64,000 nt of DNA from Zeugodacus cucurbitae (taxonomy: Eukaryota > Arthropoda > Insecta > Diptera > Tephritidae), in NCBI RefSeq assembly GCF_028554725.1, contig NC_071668.1:71708719-71772718 (forward strand), read 5' to 3'. Under the pieces are notes generated by a model. The model had not been told where the DNA came from, did no database searches, and worked only from the letters and a program-made list of their open reading frames with translations. How positions within the stretch are numbered: position 1 is the stretch's first letter; the number at the start of each line of letters is the position of its first letter. The position numbers and the translations under genes are program-made. Shown in pieces: positions 60,751 to 64,000 of the stretch.

Positions 60751-61480
60751 ATGTAAATCACAATTATTAGTGTTTTTTGTTACAGAATTATAGCAGATTT
60801 CATCCTTTTTTATGCTGAATAATGAAATGCCTATTAGAATTATACATTATATAAAAAAAATATACATCATTAAAAAAAGTTTGGTTTTCGGTTATCGCCA
60901 TTTTGTGAGCTGTCACGTATATATAGCTGTATATATTCCAGAGACACAGTTTTCGACCACACCACCTTACAAGTTTCTAACACATTTTTAACTAACAATT
61001 CTAAGAATGCCATATTTTCGTACTGAAGACTCATACTTCTCAACAAAAACGTTTTGGTCCCTTATTTTAATAATTCGCCATAAATAAATTTATATGCCTT
61101 AGGTTGAAAGTCATACTTAATGAGTCATTCGTTTTGTGCTTAAAATTGCGTCTTACATTAGATTAAAATAATGAAATTGGCGTTTGCTTTTTCCATGTGT
61201 ACCTGTACTTGATACGAGTGGTGCATGCAACTGTAATGAGTATATATGTATGAATGTAAGGCGAATGTAAATAGAATGTAAACAAAGTAAATATGTATTA
61301 TTGTGCAATTTTATACCGTACTCTTAATCGCATTCCTATAGATATTATATGTGCATTACACAGTCGGCATAGGCATTTGTATGATAACATTTTTCTTTTG
61401 TAAACTATTTTATTTTTACTCACTCGCAACATTTTGTACAAGAGTGTAAGAGTTTTATGAAGTTTTAATTAATATAAAAT
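60751..61480. other. non-coding
   Basis: Nothing recognisable. Confidence 0.55.
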
Positions 61481-61577
61481 TTGCTTCCGCCGTCTTCCAA
61501 TAGATGTCTCTAGGGTCAAGCACTGGTCGATTAAATCGTTTTATATCGATCTTGGACATTTGCGTCAACATTAACCC
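61481..61577 (+). mobile_element. mariner 5' end fragment
   Basis: TTGCTTCCGCCGTCTTCC and the mariner leader up to AACATTAACCCA match the element at 13760. The match stops abruptly, and a remnant of a different transposase family (DD41D) follows directly. Confidence 0.8.
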
Positions 61578-61589
61578 AAATTAAAATTA

Positions 61590-62000
61590 CGGTTTGGTTT
61601 GGTATGATCAAGACCGGCACGTTACTGTGAATGGGAGTTGTTACCGCTCAATGATAACCGAATATTTTTGGCCTGAATTGGTTGATATGCACTTGGGCAA
61701 TATGTGGTTCTTCAACAGGACGACGCCACAAGTCACAACTGATTTATTGAAAATCAAGTTTGGTGTATGAGTTATCTCACGAAATGGCCCAGTCAATTGG
61801 CCGCCGTTAGACTATTTCCTGTGGGACTACGTCAAGTCTGTGGTCTATGCCAACCAGAATTGATTATAGATTTTTCTTGTACGAATATTGAGCATGAAAT
61901 TGCCGCAGTATCGGCCGATTTATGCTTGAAAACTGTTGAAAGTTGAGTTCAGCGTCTGGACGTGTCCATGGGGGCCATGGAAAGTTTACTTAAAAAAATG
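61590..62000 (+). mobile_element. DD41D-type transposase remnant
   Basis: Translated pieces read VTVNGSCYRSMITEYFWPEL, NMWFFNRTTP, VISRNGPVNWPP and LDYFLWDYVKSVVYANQ. They align block by block with the DD41D transposase at 28275-29220, but are much more diverged, with stops and a missing stretch before LDYFLW. It ends about 340 bp before the Nimrod-like start codon. Confidence 0.8.
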
Positions 62001-62221
62001 AAACAGTATGTTAATCTCGGTTCCGTTCAAATTCAGCACTTCCTTACCATTCAGTGCTAAGGTTGTACAGGATTTTATGGTGTAATTCAATTCAAACTGC
62101 GATAAAAACATGAAATCATTCAAGTAATAAGAGTACTCATACACACATCAGAAAATGCAATTTCGCGTTATGGATTTTAATGTAAAGATTAAATATTTAA
62201 TTTAATTTTTCAAAAGCATTC

Positions 62222-62258
62222 TTTAATACAGTCTTCGATTTGCTTGTTCAGTTCATAT
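62222..62258 (+). promoter_or_regulatory. candidate core promoter of the Nimrod-like gene
   Basis: An initiator-like TTCAGTTC (A at about 62250) lies 91 bp before the ATG. A weak TATA-like TTTAATA sits about 25 bases upstream, and a GATA motif is at about 62100. This matches the fly Inr consensus TCAKTY only, so it is suggestive. Confidence 0.25.
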
Positions 62259-62340
62259 TGTGACTTTGTGCTGAATTAGTGTTATGTGGAGTAAAAATAC
62301 TTAGGGAATTTGATTTTCGTTTCTTTCGTTTGAGAACAAA

Positions 62341-62538
62341 ATGCTTTTGAAAACGATTTTGGCGTTAAGTCTTTTATTAACCGTTATCGATTTGACTTCC
62401 TGTCAATGGTGTACCAAACAAAGATATGAGACACAAATTTATGGTGGATGGGAAAGTTATGCAGAAAGTTATTGGACTAAAAATTGGATATACATTGATG
62501 TGATTAGAACCAGACGTGCGGAAAGATGGGTGGTCCAT
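62341..62538 (+). CDS. Nimrod B-like secreted protein, first coding exon
   Basis: The ATG at 62341 has a good insect context (ACAAAATG) and opens 66 codons. Residues 1 to about 21 (MLLKTILALSLLLTVIDLTS, then C) are a classic signal peptide. The mature start, QWCTKQRYETQIYGGWESYA, is rich in aromatic and basic residues with a Cys near the N-terminus. This resembles the EMI/NIM N-terminal region that precedes the CCxGY motif in Nimrod and Draper-type proteins. I place the donor at CAT/GTAATT (62538/62539), phase 0, which joins in frame to the exon at 63840. Without splicing the frame runs to a TAA at 62563. Nimrod B proteins are secreted haemocyte or fat-body proteins linked to phagocytosis and immunity in flies. 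That role is known for the family, not shown here. Confidence 0.62.
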
Positions 62539-62844
62539 GTAATTAACTTCGATGCTTTGCTATAATTTTATACGTGGGTGATACTACGATAAGACGTTTC
62601 AATTGCATAGAGAAAACGGCTAAAGAAAAACTTGGGATTTTTTTCATGAAACCTCTTTATTATGATATTTGTCCCTTTTATTTATCTTCTCACGTAAGGA
62701 CAAGTCACTTAATACATATTTTATTACTTTTTCGAAGACCAGAGTACATACATCGGCCAGGGGGGAGACGTAAAGTTTATGGTAGATAATTATTTTACCA
62801 AAAGCAAAAAATTTAAATCTATTTTTTCGTTCTATTTGAACGCT

Positions 62845-63335
62845 CTAGTCATTTCTTCTTTTTGTTGTTTGGCGCGAATTGGAAATACCAATAGAAACCA
62901 GATCACTTTTAACCTGGTTTTTCCTACGGAATGGAGGGCTTACTGTTCCTCTGCTTCCACCAGCGGGTACTGCATCGAACACTTTCCAAGCTGAAGCACT
63001 TTCGTCATTCGAACAGCATGACGTAGTCTCTGGCTTTTTATTCGATGAACTACATATGTCAGCTCATCGTTCCATCATCTGCGGTATTCGCCATTGTCAA
63101 TGTTCAAAGGACCATAAATCTTCCACAAAACATTTTTCTCGAAAACTCCTAAAACTCTCATCGGATGTTGACATCGTCTGTGCTTCGGCACCATAAAGCA
63201 GAACGGGGATGATAAGGCACTTGTAGAGTTTGGTTTTGGTTCATCGAGAGAGGACTTTAACATTTAAATGTCCACTCGGTCCAAATTAGCATCTGTCGGT
63301 AAGAGCGATTCTGCGTTGGATTGCGAAGCTAATAT
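62845..63335 (-). mobile_element. non-LTR reverse-transcriptase fragment in Nimrod-like intron (copy 4)
   Basis: Degraded DNA similarity to the C-terminal RT region of the other copies is visible: CCTCTGCTTCCACCAGCGGG at about 62950, CGAAAACTCCTAAAACTCTC at about 63140, and CATCGAGAGAGGACTTTAAC at 63242. The frame is broken in several places. It sits antisense in the first intron of the Nimrod-like gene. Confidence 0.75.
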
Positions 63336-63839
63336 TTTTGGTTTTGTTGATGCTGGTGATGGCTGGAGGTGGGGAAGGGGTCATGTTTAGATGTTCACGC
63401 AAGAAAGTATCAAGACTCAAGCAGCTCACAACTTCTGGTCCGGTTGTCATGATGAATAGTATCTCCTCTGCTCTCTAATACCTGAGACGGACATGTAGTA
63501 TATATTGTAGTATGCTTCAGAAACTATATGTGTATCACCGGTTTTCCGAATTTTGTTTGAGAGCAAATGGTGTGTCGTACTGTAATAGAGTTCTAGAAAC
63601 CATTGAAATGTTGTGGTGTTGTGAAATGTACTACAATGGATTGCATTGAACACACCGAAAGCTTTAAGCTCTTCTGCCACAATCATATGCTTTCTGACAT
63701 TTTGACATACAGCAAATAAATTAAATTCAAAATTAATTGAAATCAAAAAACAAAATTAAAAAAAAAATGTGTGAAAAATATGTAATATGTATGTAATAAT
63801 ATGTAATCTTTTACATGGATTCTTTTCATATATTTCTAG

Positions 63840-64000
63840 TATAATTATGTAACCAAGACTGAAATGATTTGCTGTGATGGTTACCGGATGAACGGTAACA
63901 ATTGCGAGCCCATTTGCCTGTCTGGCTGTCAAGCCAATAGTCGCTGTACCAATCCCAATAAATGCACCTGTAATTCTGGTTACTTTTCCAGCACAGAGAC
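63840..64000 (+). CDS. Nimrod B-like secreted protein, second exon with CCxGY and EGF/NIM repeat (cut by window end)
   Basis: After the acceptor ATTTCTAG at 63839 the frame reads YNYVTKTEMICCDGYRMNG and then a cysteine-spaced module: CEPICLSGC, CTNPNKCTC, NSGYFSSTE. The CCDGY string is the CCxGY signature that defines Nimrod proteins. The following C..C...C.....C....C.C..GY spacing is a NIM-type EGF repeat. The exon is still open at 64000, so further repeats lie outside. The frame from the predicted first exon continues without a stop. The intron between them (62539-63839) carries a degraded reverse-transcriptase fragment. Draper- or Eater-like alternatives are possible, but the CCxGY so close to the N-terminus favours a NimB-type gene. 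Confidence 0.82.

Noticed and set aside
1..64000. CRISPR arrays, operons or phage-like systems
   Set aside because: The sequence is eukaryotic with spliced genes. The regular arrays found are degenerate satellites or microsatellites.

Overview
The window looks like chromosomal DNA of a higher fly (Brachycera), probably a tephritid-like fruit fly. This is inferred from the very close match of the encoded receptor to fly GABA-B receptor 1, from AT-rich introns of very uneven size (about 180 bp to 22.6 kb), and from the mix of mariner/Tc1, non-LTR and non-coding repeat families. The species cannot be named from the sequence alone.

The main gene is the 3' part of GABA-B-R1 on the minus strand. 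Eight exons (58369 down to 18806) are joined by consensus splice sites whose phases all agree, giving 598 codons plus a stop. They encode the end of the extracellular ligand-binding lobe, all seven membrane helices, the cytoplasmic coiled coil and a low-complexity tail. The 5' exons for most of the ligand-binding domain are not visible and must lie beyond base 64000.

On the plus strand, from 62341 to the window edge, is the start of a secreted Nimrod-like (NimB-type) gene: a signal-peptide exon, then an exon with the CCxGY motif and EGF/NIM cysteines. It appears to be nested, antiparallel, in an upstream intron of GABA-B-R1.

Region by region: 1-18.8 kb lies downstream of the main receptor stop codon. 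It is AT-rich non-coding DNA with two reverse-transcriptase fragments, a broken DD34D mariner and its deletion derivative, an old copy of a dispersed non-coding repeat, and several degenerate tandem arrays. A strong splice acceptor at 16156 may mark an alternative last exon. 18.8-30.6 kb holds seven of the eight receptor exons, a 0.7 kb AAAAT array, a GTTGCC tandem array, another repeat copy and a DD41D transposon. 30.6-53.2 kb is one 22.6 kb intron filled with mariner, MITE, LINE and repeat copies, several nested in each other, plus a GGCAAC tandem array. 53.2-64 kb holds the last two receptor exons seen, a 0.5 kb AAAAT array, palindromic GCCTA-N4-TAGGC motifs, transposon debris and the Nimrod-like gene.

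No tRNA, rRNA, CRISPR or bacterial-type feature was found. The most unusual structures are the two intronic tandem arrays built on a GTTGCC/GGCAAC half-site in opposite orientations, the dispersed repeat whose body is itself made of modules of about 135 bp each carrying GGGCGTGG, and the nested Nimrod-like gene.
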